From positions 682,001-746,000 of the forward strand of contig BEIE01000002.1 of assembly GCA_002898255.1 (NCBI GenBank): a stretch of 64,000 nt of DNA, in the 5' to 3' direction. Origin of the DNA: a bacterium HR28. Lineage in GTDB: Bacteria > Chloroflexota > Chloroflexia > Thermomicrobiales > Thermomicrobiaceae. The notes under the pieces are model-generated. The model was not told the DNA's origin, made no database searches, and saw only the letters and a list, made by a program, of their open reading frames with translations. A program made the position numbers and the translations under genes. Positions 7,447 to 16,578 of this stretch are shown one piece after another. Within the stretch, counting starts at the first letter, position 1. Every line of letters begins with the position of its first letter.

Positions 7447-10321
7447 GCGCACGGGAGACTCCCCAGGACCAGGGACGGATCGAGCGTTCGCTCGCATGAT
7501 CACGCTGAACGAGCCGGATATCGTCGAGGAGGAGACGAGCACGTGGGCTTCCAGTCCGCTGACCGAAGGTCAGGGTGGCGAGCCTCGTGACACGAGTGGG
7601 AGCCGAGAGGTGCGCTCGCATCGTATCAGTCGAGCGATCCTCAGGCTGGCATTGGACTTCCTGCTGAGCGAAGGGTTGCAGGAAGAGTTGGCACGCATAC
7701 CAGACGCCGAATGCGACCAATTCTTGGCTCGCGGTGGTTCGATCGCGGTCACGCAAGATGAGGCGGCCATCTGAGGCAAGAGTAAGCTCGAGGAATGGCT
7801 GGCCAGTTTGTTCGACCAGGGTCAGCAAGGAAAGAGGCTCTGGCCCCTGGTCGAGCAGCTGGAACCGAAACCGGATGATGAGCGAGCGGAGTGGCGTCTC
7901 GAGCCGTCGTTGCAGCGTCGCTGGCCCGTTGGCCAGTTCCAGAAGTGCTGCATGGTTCTGCGTGTCGCCGCTGCGTTCTCGGAGAGAAACGCTCCCTGTG
8001 GCTGACCAACTGGTGAGAGAACCGCTCTCAAAGTCGTCGGCAAAAAGGAGAGGTGGGGAAACTGCTACTGTCCGTGGTCGAGTCGGTGGGGAGGAGAGAC
8101 CAGCGAGGTCGAATGCCCGAACGGTGTACGTGTAGTGTTGGCCGGGTTGGACAGAGCGGTCAGTGAAACGCAGTGAAGAGCCGACGAGCGCAAGCAGTTG
8201 ACCGTTCCGCTCCACGCCGTAGCGAACAGGTCGATCCTTTGTTGAGGTCGGTTGCCAAGAGAGTTCAATACCAGTCGCGTCGATTGCCTGGACCGCGAAG
8301 TCGGGCGGGGCCGCGGGTGGAGGGCGGCTGATCGGGAGCGGGGGTGAGTCGAACCAGGCGACAAGATCCGTGATCGACGTTGGTTGGACGAACGAGAGTG
8401 TTGATCCGGATGTGGGAGCGGGGAGAGGAGTGCCGGCGAGATCGAGGGTAGCAGGCCGTTCGGTCTCGAGCCTGAACACCAGGCGAGCACCGGGTGGTGC
8501 TTGGAGGGTAAGTAGGAGCGCGCGAACGGCCGAATCCCACGCGGCGTCAACGATACCAGCAGCCATGCTCCGCGTATAGCCAGGCCCGGTCAGTGGGTTG
8601 ATCCCTATGACAGCGAGGCGATCGTGCTCGGGCATTCCAGGGACGTCGCGAAAAAGGAGCGGCTGTGTCAGGGCGAGAAGTGTCCCGTCGGGAGCTGAGA
8701 CTTCTGCCCGGACGACGGTGAGGGGGCCCTCGAGCGAGAGCTGTAGCGTGACATCAGCTGCCGGACCGGAAAGGAGTTGTTCCTGCTCGAGCTGCCCATT
8801 GCGGATCCAACGGAGGTGGCTGCCAGCGGGGAGACCACCGGTGATGCGCAGAAATACCGTCGTCATGGCGGCACGGTCCGAGACGAAGATCGGATACCGT
8901 GCGGGATAGGGCGTGGCCGGATCAGGCCAAGGGCTGAAGAGCAGGGTACCTGTGAAGGTGTTGCGGGCCAGAAAGCTCCGTCCCTCATAGAGGGCGTGGA
9001 CGATGCTGTCCAACGTGAGGCCAGAGGTAAAGACGACGGTCGCAGGATTTCTACGATCGAGGAGTTCGTGGCTATCGGCACCCCAGGAACCGAGGATGGA
9101 GACACCCTGCAGCAGGAGTTCGTCCCAGACAGCGGCCCACTCAGGCTTCCGAACTTCGAGAAAGTCGGCACCATAAGCTTGGTTTTCCAGGATCTCACGG
9201 AGTCGGATGGTCGAGCCAGGATGGTTGAGCTGAGTGGGGTATCCACTGCGCTGGACGGATGGGATGCCGTCCGTCCCGAATTGAAAACTGTGGAACTGCG
9301 AAGGATCGGTGATGGCGAAGTCGAAGCGGGTCGTATGGCGCTGTTGTCCCATCTCGTGGGCGCAGAAGACCTGGAAGGACGCGTCGCTATATGCCTGGCA
9401 GAGGGTGGTCCGGGCCACAAACTCCTCTGCCGGGGAGAGTGGTCGTTCAGCATGGAGCGTCACACCGTCCAGGAAGAGCTCGGCGGCACCGCCAGTTGTC
9501 GAGAGAGCAAACCGTGGATAGAGAAAGGCGGCGAAAGGATGGGGACGTTGGTCAGTTGGGAGCTGCGCGAGCGCTTCACTCACGTTGACGGTATAGACCG
9601 TCCACTTCCCGTGTGCTGGCTCGGGGAGTGGGAAGACAACGACGTGGTGTGACGGTGTGGCCGCTGGTAAGAGCGGTTGCCCGATGGTCCACGCGAACGT
9701 CACGCTTTGACCGAGCCGGACGTCACCGCTTTCCGTGGTGTAGCCGACGGTTCGCCCGATGTCCGGTGCGCCTCCAAGGGAGATCAGGGCCGCAAAGCCG
9801 GTTCCTGGATCGAGCTGTTGGACAAGGACAGCGAAGGTGAGCATCACTGGGCCCGCGGTGATGAGGGGCCCACGGCGAGCCCAAATCGACAACGTGCCAG
9901 ATGAGGACGGCGGAAGGGCCAAGTGAAGGGCGCGAGTTCCCTGAAACGCAGTGGTGGTTTCAAGCCGTGCAGTACCTCCATCGAGTTCGCCACGCCGATG
10001 GAGTTCCCACTCCTCGTCACTTTCGTCGAGAGTCCGGTGATTCGCTGTCTCGCCGGCAATCTGGAAGGAACTCCCTTCATTGTGATCGGTAAGGAAGACG
10101 GCGTTGTAGCCGAGTGTGCGAGCAGTCGTTGCCAAGACGCCGACATCGGCGACGGCGTCCGAACTGAACACGGAGTGTACGTGCGTTTCGATGCGGAACC
10201 AGTGTCCAGCCACTGCTCCGTCGGTCGCGTCTGCGGGGAGGGGTGGTCCAAGGATGAGACCGAGGAGGAGGGCGAGGAGTAAACGCGGGACAGTCGCTCC
10301 GAGTCGCATGACTTGCCTCAT
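7439..10321 (-). CDS. exported PHP/CehA-type metallophosphoesterase with FN3 and lectin-like domains
   Basis: A 960-residue secreted protein. A signal peptide (RLLLALLLGLILGPPLPADA) is followed by a PHP-type metal site: HVHS at 47-50, TDHN at 78-81, then LNHPGS and GADSHE further on, as in CehA/McbA-like hydrolases. A jelly-roll-like insert (about 95-290) splits the PHP core. A fibronectin type III module lies near 690-780 (ELSWQPTSTK, YTYTVRAFDLAG), and a concanavalin/LamG-like sandwich closes the protein (about 785-945). The PHP family hydrolyses phosphoesters or carboxylic esters; the substrate is unknown. The start forms a 4-base ATGA overlap with the gene upstream. Confidence 0.85.
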   Translation of the reverse strand: MRQVMRLGATVPRLLLALLLGLILGPPLPADATDGAVAGHWFRIETHVHSVFSSDAVADVGVLATTARTLGYNAVFLTDHNEGSSFQIAGETANHRTLDESDEEWELHRRGELDGGTARLETTTAFQGTRALHLALPPSSSGTLSIWARRGPLITAGPVMLTFAVLVQQLDPGTGFAALISLGGAPDIGRTVGYTTESGDVRLGQSVTFAWTIGQPLLPAATPSHHVVVFPLPEPAHGKWTVYTVNVSEALAQLPTDQRPHPFAAFLYPRFALSTTGGAAELFLDGVTLHAERPLSPAEEFVARTTLCQAYSDASFQVFCAHEMGQQRHTTRFDFAITDPSQFHSFQFGTDGIPSVQRSGYPTQLNHPGSTIRLREILENQAYGADFLEVRKPEWAAVWDELLLQGVSILGSWGADSHELLDRRNPATVVFTSGLTLDSIVHALYEGRSFLARNTFTGTLLFSPWPDPATPYPARYPIFVSDRAAMTTVFLRITGGLPAGSHLRWIRNGQLEQEQLLSGPAADVTLQLSLEGPLTVVRAEVSAPDGTLLALTQPLLFRDVPGMPEHDRLAVIGINPLTGPGYTRSMAAGIVDAAWDSAVRALLLTLQAPPGARLVFRLETERPATLDLAGTPLPAPTSGSTLSFVQPTSITDLVAWFDSPPLPISRPPPAAPPDFAVQAIDATGIELSWQPTSTKDRPVRYGVERNGQLLALVGSSLRFTDRSVQPGQHYTYTVRAFDLAGLSSPPTRPRTVAVSPPLLFADDFESGSLTSWSATGSVSLRERSGDTQNHAALLELANGPATLQRRLETPLRSLIIRFRFQLLDQGPEPLSLLTLVEQTGQPFLELTLASDGRLILRDRDRTTASQELVAFGVWYACQLFLQPFAQQEVQCQPEDRSTDTMRAHLSAPTRVTRLATLTFGQRTGSPRARLLLDDIRLVQRDHASERSIRPWSWGVSRARG

Positions 10322-11469
10322 GGTTCTCCAAGATGACTACGGTCAAAGGAAATGGTCGGGCTCGCGTCGGCTCTGTTGCCTGGGTGGGTGGTAACGCGGT
10401 GAATCCTGAGCACGAGGAAAACAATGGAGCCGAGGACGAGCGTGGCGGCTAGCCCCAGGAGCGGGAGACCATAAGAGGGGCCGGTGGGAGCGAGCGGCTC
10501 GGAGCCGAGTTCGGGGAGAGTGGGTGGCGAGGTGCCAAGGACGCTGGCGAGGACTCGCAATGCCTGATCCCCGTATTGGAGACTTGGCTCAATATGCGTG
10601 TTTTCACTGAACTCGTTCCAGCTGATCAAGCCGATCGCGTCGGGTGCTGATGCGAAGGCGGCAGCGAGCTGTCGTTGCAGTGTCTCGCCGTCCTTGCGGT
10701 CGACGACGCGTGTCCCGCCGATGAGGCGAGCGTCGAAGCCAGGAGCAGCTGGGGCAATCCAGAGGCCGCCATGGGCATGGACGGCGTCGCTCAATGCCCG
10801 CAGCTTGCCAAGGTAATCAGGGTAGCTCTCCGGGTCGACCGACGACCAGTAATAGGCGTTGCCGTCGACGAGGGTGGCCAGGCGCTCATATCCTGTCACG
10901 TTTCGCTCAGAGGCGAGCAGAAGTGCGCAGTTACCAATGCGCTTACGAACCAACCGCACCTCATCGACGGTGAATTCCCACGTCCCTGACCAGATGATCA
11001 AAGGTTTACCGTACAGATCGTTGAAGACGTTGCGCCCGCTCCATCGTTCGCAGAACGCTGCAAGGTCGCTGGCAACCCGTTCGGCGGGAAGCGGCCGGCG
11101 CTCAAAGTCCAGCCCCTGGTAGATGATCGCGAGATGGAACCCTTCGCTCTCCGCGAGATCGGCGAGCTGCTCCAACCGGCGATTCAGTGTCGGGGTGCTC
11201 TTCCAGCTGACGATGAAGCCGGTGATACCGACCTGCTTCGCCCACTGGATGTGCTGCTGCATGACGGCACGGTCGTCGCTCGAGTAACGACCAAGAAGGG
11301 GGTAATCGCTCTTGGCTCGGTTCCAGGATGTCGGATCGTACCAAATGTAGTAGTAGGCGAACACAGGGATGGGCGACGCCGCCTGGACCTCGCGAGGTGG
11401 GAGCAGAGCGAACCACCACCCGATGCTACAAAGCGCTGCGAACGCGAGTGAGATGAACCACTGTCTCAT
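10318..11469 (-). CDS. membrane-anchored GH99/WbsX-like glycoside hydrolase
   Basis: A 383-residue protein with an N-terminal signal (SLAFAALCSIGWWFALLPP), a TIM-barrel type catalytic domain, and a C-terminal TM anchor (about 334-356, LPLLGLAATLVLGSIVFLVL) followed by a basic tail. The barrel has FAYYYIWYDP, VGITGFIVSWKS and the hallmark SWNEFSENTHIEPS, matching the WbsX/GH99 endo-mannosidase-like group, where the NE..E.THIEP strand carries active-site acids. It probably trims surface glycans outside the cell. It overlaps both neighbours by ATGA. Enzyme specificity is inferred. Confidence 0.8.
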   Translation of the reverse strand: MRQWFISLAFAALCSIGWWFALLPPREVQAASPIPVFAYYYIWYDPTSWNRAKSDYPLLGRYSSDDRAVMQQHIQWAKQVGITGFIVSWKSTPTLNRRLEQLADLAESEGFHLAIIYQGLDFERRPLPAERVASDLAAFCERWSGRNVFNDLYGKPLIIWSGTWEFTVDEVRLVRKRIGNCALLLASERNVTGYERLATLVDGNAYYWSSVDPESYPDYLGKLRALSDAVHAHGGLWIAPAAPGFDARLIGGTRVVDRKDGETLQRQLAAAFASAPDAIGLISWNEFSENTHIEPSLQYGDQALRVLASVLGTSPPTLPELGSEPLAPTGPSYGLPLLGLAATLVLGSIVFLVLRIHRVTTHPGNRADASPTISFDRSHLGEP

Positions 11470-13538
11470 GGCGTCCTCCGCATCACAGGGTCGCGGATGA
11501 CTTCGTTGGCAGTGCCACGGAACTCGGGGTACGCCACGAGCTTCGCGCGTTCGAAATACTGTACGGTACGCCCGGCCTCGTCAACGAAGGCCTCGCTAAT
11601 TGGATAGCCCAAGAGAGCAAGCGACTCGCGTGCCGAAATCCCTGGATCACCGAGCTCCAACCCGTTGCGTCGCCAGAAGGCGCGGAAGCTGCCGCAGAGC
11701 CAATGGCCGGTCTGGGTGAAGTAGGTGCAGTCAGCGCTCGGAGGCGTGTCGGCACTCCGACGGCGGAACGGCTCACTCTCCAGAAGACCGAGCAGTTCAG
11801 CCTCCTCGGTTCCTAGGCGAGCCAGCTGAATAGCGTAGGGCGTTCCGACAAGGTTGGGTCGGTATTCAAGACGGGCGAACGTGAAGTCCTGGAGGTACAC
11901 GCGCATGCCGTCTTCGCCGACTGCCCACCGAGGGGCGTCGACCGCTACCCCAAAGACGGCCAAGGCTCCGTTCGTCTCCCAGAACGCGGCGAACTCTGGT
12001 GCGATGCGTATGTCGAGCGGTTCGGGAGTCGATTCAGGTTCCGGCGTCGATACGCGGGGGACAGTTGCTGGTGCTGCAGTGGGAGAGACGCGCTGGACGA
12101 CGGTTGAAGCTGTCGAGGGACGGGGACGTTGGCTGCGGGCGAGCCCCTGGGTAAGGAAGATGGTGCCGGAAAGGGTGAGCGCCAATAGGGCGATCAGTGC
12201 GAGCCGCCGAGCACGTCCTTCGGTTTCAGCCTGAGGTGCGGGTAAGCGCCGGTTCTCAGCGATCCAGCGACGCAGATGGCGTAACTGTGGGCGGCCAGCC
12301 AGCACTAAAGCGGTCGCAGAGGCGGACACCAGGATCAGGATGAGGAGCAGGTCCAATCCGCTCAATACGGTGAGATCAACGTCTTGATTTCGGGACAGCG
12401 CGAGCGGCGCTGTCGGACTCCAGCCGTAGATACCGGTCGCTTGCACCCGATACTCTCCACGTGGGAGCGAGCGGGCGACACCACGGCCATCTTGAAGTGG
12501 AACAAGTTCGTTTGAGCCATCTGGGTAGGTCAGCCGCACCGTTTGGCCGACGGGGAGACCGAAAAAGATGTCACGAACGGAAAACGTTGCCGTGTAGAGG
12601 AGAAGCGTGATCGTCCAATCGCGCTCGTCGATCGGGTAGAAGCGCTGCTGTTTGCGGTTGACCACGTTGGTGCCGCGCACATAGACAGCTTCGATCGACC
12701 ATTGCACAGAACTGGCTGTTAATCCGGCAACGGTCGGTATCGCTCGGCTTGCCTTGATAGGGCCAACAGTCATCTGCGCACTATCCGGGACGAGCTCGCG
12801 GACCTCCCCGATGCTGCTCTTGAGGACAACCCGCTCGATGCGACGTGGGTCAACAGGCTGGCCGTCAAGATCAATAAAGCGGTAGGAGATAGCGGTCTCG
12901 ACGTCGTACCCAGCCTGGAGGTGCCGGTGCTTGGGGATAATGACAGTGCGCAGCGGAGAAAACCAGTCGTCGTTCCAGCGCGAGAAGCGTGCCGTTTGTT
13001 CAGGGGTTATGATGGTACGACTTACCTCAATCTGGTAACTGCCGGGCTGGTCGAAGGGGATCTGGACCGTGCCGTTTGTACCTGTGGTGAAGGTTTTGCC
13101 GAGTGCTCGCACCGCGATACCAGGGAGTGCCGGAACAGTCTCGATTTCAAGAACCGCTGGTGCGATGGTCACGATTGCTGAGGCTGCCGCTGGTGCGAGT
13201 GAGCTCGATCCTTGGTAAACAACGGTCAAGGTATGCGGGCCGACGGGGAGGGGTTGGGTGAGGACGAATTGGGCCGCGCCAGCGAAGTTCGTCCGTTCGC
13301 GCCGGAAGTGGATGCCGTCAATCAGGAGCTGGAGCACTTCATTCTCGACCGCCCCATAGATCTCGCCGCTCGGGCCGCTGAGGCGCGCGACCACAGCGAA
13401 GCGCTCACCGACAGGGACAGCAGCTGGCGCTTCGATGAGGAGCGCTGTCGGACGTGGCTCCGCTTGGGCCAACCCGGGAGCCGGAGTGGCCAGAAGGAGG
13501 GTGAGAGCAATGGCAAGCAAGAGAATCGATCGGCGCAT
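11466..13538 (-). CDS. two-TM surface protein with Ig-like domains and a duplicated C-terminal FW..G module
   Basis: A 690-residue protein. Residues 1-25 are a signal peptide. About 30-385 hold several Ig/carboxypeptidase-regulatory-like beta modules (LPVGPHTLTVVYQGSSSL, LPRGEYRVQATGIYGW). Helices at 393-414 and 445-464 flank a basic loop (RHLRRWIAENRRLPA), so both long domains should face outward. After a Thr/Pro linker come two copies of a module: FAAFWETNGALAVFG (514-) and FRAFWRRNGLELGDPG (618-), each ending in an aromatic strand (DFTFARLEYRPNL; QYFERAKLVAYPEF). This module recurs in secreted Chloroflexota proteins, from general knowledge. It probably scaffolds or senses surface polymer. 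Starts and stops overlap with neighbours. Confidence 0.75.
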   Translation of the reverse strand: MRRSILLLAIALTLLLATPAPGLAQAEPRPTALLIEAPAAVPVGERFAVVARLSGPSGEIYGAVENEVLQLLIDGIHFRRERTNFAGAAQFVLTQPLPVGPHTLTVVYQGSSSLAPAAASAIVTIAPAVLEIETVPALPGIAVRALGKTFTTGTNGTVQIPFDQPGSYQIEVSRTIITPEQTARFSRWNDDWFSPLRTVIIPKHRHLQAGYDVETAISYRFIDLDGQPVDPRRIERVVLKSSIGEVRELVPDSAQMTVGPIKASRAIPTVAGLTASSVQWSIEAVYVRGTNVVNRKQQRFYPIDERDWTITLLLYTATFSVRDIFFGLPVGQTVRLTYPDGSNELVPLQDGRGVARSLPRGEYRVQATGIYGWSPTAPLALSRNQDVDLTVLSGLDLLLILILVSASATALVLAGRPQLRHLRRWIAENRRLPAPQAETEGRARRLALIALLALTLSGTIFLTQGLARSQRPRPSTASTVVQRVSPTAAPATVPRVSTPEPESTPEPLDIRIAPEFAAFWETNGALAVFGVAVDAPRWAVGEDGMRVYLQDFTFARLEYRPNLVGTPYAIQLARLGTEEAELLGLLESEPFRRRSADTPPSADCTYFTQTGHWLCGSFRAFWRRNGLELGDPGISARESLALLGYPISEAFVDEAGRTVQYFERAKLVAYPEFRGTANEVIRDPVMRRTP

Positions 13539-14926
13539 TAGCGTTTCCCCTCCCCTCGATGGGTAGGGGTGGATGGGCGCGACCGGCGTGAGGAGAGCGA
13601 GCGTGGGAGAAAGTGCATGCGTCGCGCCGGAATGAGAAAGACAAGAAGTGCAAGGGCGACTGTGAAGCCATAGAGACCGAACACGGCACTGCGCCGTGGT
13701 TCAGGAGTGGGAGGCGGTGGTGGCCAGTCCCAGGGAATGAAAGCTGGCTGCCGGGGTGGCTGGGTGAAATCGAAGGCATTCCGGATACTTGTGGCACGCG
13801 CATCTCGCTCGGCGAGTGGTTCGAGGTCCCAATTTTCTTCGATGAACTTGAGGATCGACGTGAAGTCGTAAGTCGTTGAATCGATGAAACCGCGCTTCGC
13901 ATAGGGGCTCACGAGGAACGCAGGGACACGGAAACCATAGCCATAGTCGTCGACCTGCGGTGGTGGGACGTGGTCGTACCAGCCGCCCCAGTCGTCATAG
14001 GTGACGAGGAAGGCAGAATTCCACCAATAGGGACTTCGCATCAGTGCCTGGATGAGCGAGCGGACAAAACGTTGGCCTGCCTGGATGCTGCCAGGAGGAT
14101 GCTCGCTTGCCCCCGAGGGAACGATGTACGCGACATTGGGGAGTGTGCCGTTTTGGAGATCGGTGAAGTACTCATCCAGTGGAACGATGTGTCGGAAGAG
14201 TTCGGGATCGTCCAGATAGCGCGGAATGGCCAGGAGAGGACACCAGACGACTTGCGCGGCGCGCGGCCCAACAACTTCGGTTCGTGTCCGGTAGGTGATC
14301 GAGGGATCGTAGTTCTGGACATAGAACTTCCAGGTTAGTCCAGCCTCGTTGAGTCGATCAAAGATGGTGACGATGTCGTTCGAGAATCCTTCCGCTGGGA
14401 TACTGTTCTTCTCGGTGCCAGGCACAGCAGCGATCCAATACATGTGATTCCAGACGCTTCCTCCATGTGCTGAACTGAAAAAGCGATCGAAAAGGACGTA
14501 CTCGCTGGCCAGATTCCAGTAATAAGGCAGATCGCGGCCATCGTAGTAGCCCATTGCGATGCGGCCGTCATGGTTGCGGAGGCGCAGAGCCCAGATGAAG
14601 CCGTTCATGCGGCCGCCGTTCAACTGGCGGCGGAAGGTCACAACGCTATGATCGAGGTCCTCGATCGGAAGATTCCCGATATGGAACGGCTCTACGCACT
14701 CGCTCGCAGGATCTGTGGGGTCAACTGGCATACAGGTATCCGGAGGGATGCCGTCCGCACCAGGATACGTGCCAAAGTAATTGTCGAAGGTGTGGTTCTC
14801 CTGCATGAGCACGATGAAATGCCGGATCGGTGTATTCGGCTCGGGGCGTGCGGCATGCACCGGCTGGAGGGGGAACCAGAAGGAAGCGAACAGGAAGAGT
14901 GTCAGCAGCGGACGAACGAGTTTCAT
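13538..14926 (-). CDS. phospholipase C / acid phosphatase family phosphoesterase, membrane anchored
   Basis: A 462-residue PF04185-type enzyme. A signal peptide (LLTLFLFASFWFPLQPVHA) precedes the catalytic start RHFIVLMQENHTFDNYFGTY, where E43-N44-H45-T46 corresponds to the family's ENRSFD active-site segment. The second hallmark, TYDDWGGWYDHVPPP, carries metal/phosphate ligands. A C-terminal helix (about 418-438) and basic tail anchor it. Family members cleave phosphodiesters or phosphomonoesters such as phosphatidylcholine or polyprenyl-like phosphates. Its start shares one base with its upstream neighbour's coupled stop pattern, and its stop reads into the next gene as TAATG. Confidence 0.88.
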   Translation of the reverse strand: MKLVRPLLTLFLFASFWFPLQPVHAARPEPNTPIRHFIVLMQENHTFDNYFGTYPGADGIPPDTCMPVDPTDPASECVEPFHIGNLPIEDLDHSVVTFRRQLNGGRMNGFIWALRLRNHDGRIAMGYYDGRDLPYYWNLASEYVLFDRFFSSAHGGSVWNHMYWIAAVPGTEKNSIPAEGFSNDIVTIFDRLNEAGLTWKFYVQNYDPSITYRTRTEVVGPRAAQVVWCPLLAIPRYLDDPELFRHIVPLDEYFTDLQNGTLPNVAYIVPSGASEHPPGSIQAGQRFVRSLIQALMRSPYWWNSAFLVTYDDWGGWYDHVPPPQVDDYGYGFRVPAFLVSPYAKRGFIDSTTYDFTSILKFIEENWDLEPLAERDARATSIRNAFDFTQPPRQPAFIPWDWPPPPPTPEPRRSAVFGLYGFTVALALLVFLIPARRMHFLPRSLSSRRSRPSTPTHRGEGKR

Positions 14927-16578
14927 GGGTGCACCTCATAAATGACGATGACTGGAAGATCAGTTGGCCGCCCTTGCGTATCGACGGTCTGGACGAGTTC
15001 GGTATGCACGACCCGCCCGTGATAGCGTCGTGCATAGGTGAGGAGCTTTTCCGCGAAGAAGGGAGAACGCGCAGCGGAATAGGCGTCCCATACCACATAC
15101 TGGATTTCGCCATTGCGAAGCCAGAGATCCGGGTTCACCACCGGCTCATAGGTCGGATTGCGGTGGAGCGGATTGGGGCTCACCGAGAGGCCGTAGGCCT
15201 TGCGGTGCCCGTAGAACTGAATGATGTTGGCCATTGAGGGGCCAATGGTCAGCAATTTTGTACCCTCCGGCGTGTATGTTCGGACCCATTCGCCTGCTTC
15301 CCGGCCGCCAGGGACGCCTCCTGAGCCAGCGAGGAAGGTGCCGTTCGTTGCAGCGCGAAGCTGAGCGATCGAGGGGACGGCGAGCGATCCCGCAACGGCA
15401 ATCACCGTGACAAGCGCGAGGCCGCGCCGCCAATTGGAACGAGTAGGCAGAACACTCCCGGAGCGAGCTGATCCCAGTGCAAAAAGGCGTCCAAGAGTGC
15501 GTGCAGCCAGAAGCGCGATGGCGGGCGTCGTCGCGACGAGATAGGGGAACCCTTTGGTCGGCCAGACCTGGAAGAAGGTGAAGGGGACAACAATCCAAGC
15601 GACGAGCAACGTCTCGCGCCAGCTCCACACCTTCCAGACGAGGATGAGGCCAAGGACAGCAAGTGCGACGACCGCCAGTCCGAGCGCTGGCGGGATCTTC
15701 CACGCGTAGAACCACCATTCGTGGTTCGGACGGCGGAAGAGCTGCCAGACCAGATACTGCGAGGTTCGTTCTGTTCCGCTGCCACCGGCGAGGAAAGTCG
15801 CGAGTGGATGGACGGCAACTGTCGCTATGAACGCACCGAGGGCGACAAGAAGTGGGCGGGGGCGACCAGAGAGCTCAGGATGGAGTGCAAAGGTCGTGAC
15901 GATGGCACCGAAGAAGATAACTGCCGTCTCTTTTGTGAGCACTCCAAGTCCGAGCGCGACGGCGCTTGCCACGAGCCAGCTGGTTCGCTGTGTTGCCGCA
16001 AAGCGAACCAGCGCGAGAAGGGTGAGCGTCACCCAGAAGGCCATCGGCCCGTCCAGCAACGCCTGGCGGGACACGGTGACGTGGTACGGCATGAGAGCAA
16101 GAAAAAGAGCGGCGGTCGCGCCGACCCAGCGCCCGAAGAGTAGGCGGCCGATCGCCATGGTCGCCGCAATTGTTGCCAGTCCGAAGCCAACGGCGAGAAG
16201 CCGACCAGCCAGGTCGAGTGCCTCGCGGCCAGTGAACGGCAGTGCAAGGGCAACGAAGAAGGGAAAGAGCAGCGGATGGGCGCGGAACAATGGAAAGAGG
16301 CGACTCAATATCGGCTCATGCGCCAGTGCGGCAGCTTGGCCAAGATAGACCGCTTCGTCGCTGTTGACGCCGAAACGATTAAGTTGCCAGAGACGGACAA
16401 GCGCGCCGGCGAGCAGGGCGATGGCAAACAGAACTGAAGGCCCGTAACGGTCAAAGACCGAGGCCGACGTGGGTGTGGGATGCCGGCGTGTCAACCGAGC
16501 TGAACCCAGGTGCCGACTCGCAGGGCTCTGCGGCTGGGAAGGCACGCTTGTACCTCTTAGGGGATGGAGATCGCTCAT
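14923..16578 (-). CDS. GT39/PMT-type polyprenyl-phosphate-sugar glycosyltransferase
   Basis: A 551-residue GT-C membrane enzyme with about eleven helices. The first helix (SVLFAIALLAGALVRLW) is followed by the outward loop NRFGVNSDEAVYLGQ, whose D74-E75 pair is the expected catalytic/metal acid site of dolichyl-phosphate-mannose:protein mannosyltransferase and ArnT relatives. A soluble C-terminal domain (about 400-551) follows the last helix. It should move a sugar from a lipid-phosphate carrier, presumably made by the GT2 part of the upstream gene, to an acceptor outside the membrane. It overlaps both neighbours by ATGA. Confidence 0.85.
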   Translation of the reverse strand: MSDLHPLRGTSVPSQPQSPASRHLGSARLTRRHPTPTSASVFDRYGPSVLFAIALLAGALVRLWQLNRFGVNSDEAVYLGQAAALAHEPILSRLFPLFRAHPLLFPFFVALALPFTGREALDLAGRLLAVGFGLATIAATMAIGRLLFGRWVGATAALFLALMPYHVTVSRQALLDGPMAFWVTLTLLALVRFAATQRTSWLVASAVALGLGVLTKETAVIFFGAIVTTFALHPELSGRPRPLLVALGAFIATVAVHPLATFLAGGSGTERTSQYLVWQLFRRPNHEWWFYAWKIPPALGLAVVALAVLGLILVWKVWSWRETLLVAWIVVPFTFFQVWPTKGFPYLVATTPAIALLAARTLGRLFALGSARSGSVLPTRSNWRRGLALVTVIAVAGSLAVPSIAQLRAATNGTFLAGSGGVPGGREAGEWVRTYTPEGTKLLTIGPSMANIIQFYGHRKAYGLSVSPNPLHRNPTYEPVVNPDLWLRNGEIQYVVWDAYSAARSPFFAEKLLTYARRYHGRVVHTELVQTVDTQGRPTDLPVIVIYEVHP

